From: Paenibacillus algicola
Lineage (GTDB): Bacteria > Bacillota > Bacilli > Paenibacillales > Paenibacillaceae
Reading direction: 5' to 3'
Length of the DNA stretch: 64,000 nucleotides
NCBI RefSeq assembly: GCF_005577435.1
Contig: NZ_CP040396.1
Coordinates: 3,734,501-3,798,500, forward strand
Shown: in pieces, positions 62,637-64,000 of the stretch
Layout of the letters: each line of letters opens with the position of its first letter
How positions within the stretch are numbered: the stretch's first letter is position 1
Program-made: the position numbers and the translations under genes
Notes under the pieces: generated by a model
Databases searched by the model: none
Told to the model about the DNA's origin: nothing
Seen by the model: the letters and a program-made list of their open reading frames with translations, nothing else

Positions 62637-64000
62637 GACTGCTTGACTCCTTCCTCCTTCAATTTGTCGAGCTCTCTCTGGATGTCGTCCAGAGACTGTC
62701 CTTCCAGCTCCTTCAGCAGCGCCTCCAGCTCTGCTGCTTCCTCCTCTGGACTCCCCTTTGCATCCGGCAGCGCCTCGATCACCTGTCTGGCCAAGCCGCG
62801 GATAGTCGGCTCATCGAACATATTTTCTAGCTGCAGCTCTATATCATAGGCATTGCGGATACGGGTCATCAGCTGAATCGCCAGCATGGAATTGCCGCCC
62901 AATGTAAAGAAATCATCATCCAGGCCGATCGGAGAAATGCCGAACAGGTCCTCCCAGATCCCCCGCACCTCTTCCAGCACACCCTCGGGGCTTTTATCAA
63001 GCGCCGCGGCAGCAGCCGGTGCCGACGGCTCCGTGACCCCCGTTGCGCTGTCCACTTCGCCTTTGTCCGTCGGATAAGAGGACGCGGATGAGTCGGCTGC
63101 AGTTGCAGACGCGACCTCCTGCCCGGATTGCAAGAAGCTCAGGCTGCCCTGTCCAATCCAGTAGCGCTTGCGCTGAAACGGATAGGTCGGAAGCGCAATC
63201 CGCCTTGCGATTCGATCCGGATGCACATCGCTCCACTTCACGGCAACACCCTCACACCACAGTCGGCCAAGTGCCTGCAGCAGAAATCCCCGGTCCTCCT
63301 GGCGATCCTTGGGATGGCGAATGAGCGGAACGGCGGACGGTGTCCGGGTCTGCGGCCCCTGCTGACTCATCAGGCCGCTGAGCACATGACCTGGTCCAAT
63401 CTCTACCAGCAGCAGACCTGGGTCTGACATCAGGGCGCTTGCGCCTTCTGCAAACCGGACGCTCTGCCTTACATGCTCCCCCCAATAGCCGGGATCCATG
63501 ACCTGTTCCGGCTGAATCCAGCTCCCCGTTACATTAGATATGTACGGAATCTGCGGAGCATGCAGGGTGATGCGTGAGACTGTCGCCGTAAAGGGCTCGA
63601 TCACGGGGTCCATCATCGACGAGTGGAAGGCATGAGACGTATGGAGGAGATAGGCTTCAATGCCTTCCTGACGAAGCTCGTCACGAAGGCGCTCCATATC
63701 CTCTTTATTCCCGGCCACCACCGTAATCTCCGGTGCGTTCACGGCAGCGACCGACAAGGAGCCGAAGAGATGCTCCCGAGTCTTTGACTCTGGCAGATGC
63801 ACTGACATCATGACCCCCGGCGGCATGCTCTGCATCAGCCTGCCCCGTTCAGCGACGAGCTCCAGTGCATCCTCCAGTGTGAAGACTCCGGCAAGACAAG
63901 CCGCGGTGTACTCGCCAATGCTGTGACCGAGCATGCATGCCGGGGTCAAGCCCCACGCCTCCAGCTGCTTGGCCATCGCATACTGAACAATGAACAGACT
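62633..64000 (-). CDS. Type I polyketide synthase, C-terminal part (AT-ACP), 5' truncated by window
   Basis: The frame stays open to the right edge. Visible parts: acyltransferase with catalytic GHSIGEYTAA and a SHAFHS motif, which indicates malonyl-CoA; post-AT linker with PTYPFQRKRYWIG; an Ala/Ser-rich linker; an acyl carrier protein with DDFFTLGGNSMLA (phosphopantetheine Ser); and an acidic helical tail (LEALLKELEGQSLDDIQREL) resembling a docking domain. The ketosynthase and any reductive domains must lie beyond position 64000. The chain built here is probably passed to the NRPS encoded downstream. Confidence 0.92.
   Translation of the reverse strand, partial: SLFIVQYAMAKQLEAWGLTPACMLGHSIGEYTAACLAGVFTLEDALELVAERGRLMQSMPPGVMMSVHLPESKTREHLFGSLSVAAVNAPEITVVAGNKEDMERLRDELRQEGIEAYLLHTSHAFHSSMMDPVIEPFTATVSRITLHAPQIPYISNVTGSWIQPEQVMDPGYWGEHVRQSVRFAEGASALMSDPGLLLVEIGPGHVLSGLMSQQGPQTRTPSAVPLIRHPKDRQEDRGFLLQALGRLWCEGVAVKWSDVHPDRIARRIALPTYPFQRKRYWIGQGSLSFLQSGQEVASATAADSSASSYPTDKGEVDSATGVTEPSAPAAAAALDKSPEGVLEEVRGIWEDLFGISPIGLDDDFFTLGGNSMLAIQLMTRIRNAYDIELQLENMFDEPTIRGLARQVIEALPDAKGSPEEEAAELEALLKELEGQSLDDIQRELDKLKEEGVKQS

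Overview
The window looks like chromosomal DNA of a Paenibacillus-type Firmicute. Base composition is moderately GC-rich, ribosome binding sites are strong AAGGAGG-type, and rho-independent terminators are abundant. Several genes read as close relatives of Bacillus housekeeping genes: pdp, deoD, cdd, deoC, pdxK, map and an RNase J. The rest has a soil-saprophyte character, with AraC/LacI-controlled glycan genes and a large NRPS/PKS operon. No tRNA, rRNA, CRISPR array or complete insertion sequence was seen.

Layout. 1-334: the 5' part of a group II intron (minus strand) sitting directly behind a terminator. 0.4-5.5 kb: a degenerate PEP-utilizing-enzyme homologue, MetY, and a Gfo/Idh/MocA oxidoreductase divergent from an AraC regulator. 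5.6-11.1 kb: a tightly overlapping five-gene operon with two ABC ATPases, two membrane proteins and an ECF sigma factor. 11.2-25.1 kb: stress and housekeeping genes, namely Mn catalase behind a sigma-B-like promoter, aldo/keto reductase, RNase J, MFS permease, PAS histidine kinase, YiiX-like hydrolase, a VTT-domain protein, pdxK, map, terC behind a yybP-ykoY manganese riboswitch, and melA. 25.2-28.7 kb: a 26-residue membrane peptide gene and a nucleoside salvage operon (deoC-cdd-deoD-pdp). 28.7-34.4 kb: RNase HI, a YebE-like protein, a TetR/MFS efflux pair with a perfect operator, and an M3 oligopeptidase.

34.6-53.2 kb is a polysaccharide locus. It holds two formylglycine-type sulfatases (one resembling heparan N-sulfatase), an FAD oxidoreductase, a LacI and an AraC regulator, GH88 and GH105 unsaturated uronyl hydrolases, a PL8 lyase with an intact Asn-His-Tyr triad but no signal peptide, a 1024-residue secreted beta-helix protein, a solute-binding lipoprotein and a YesS-like membrane AraC regulator. 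The reading is uptake and stepwise breakdown of a sulfated, uronic-acid-containing polymer (glycosaminoglycan-like). Two operator motifs with the same GTAACCGTT core lie before GH88 and before the main operon.

53.4-64.0 kb (minus strand, running off the right edge) is a hybrid PKS/NRPS operon: PKS (AT-ACP end visible), GNAT, C-A-PCP-TE NRPS, fatty-acid-hydroxylase-like protein, MupA-type luciferase-like monooxygenase, MFS exporter, PksB/BaeB-like metallo-hydrolase and an Sfp-type phosphopantetheinyl transferase. I cannot match it to a known product.

Two families of small dispersed hairpin repeats also occur at gene ends (12.16, 12.25, 16.3 and 20.0 kb).
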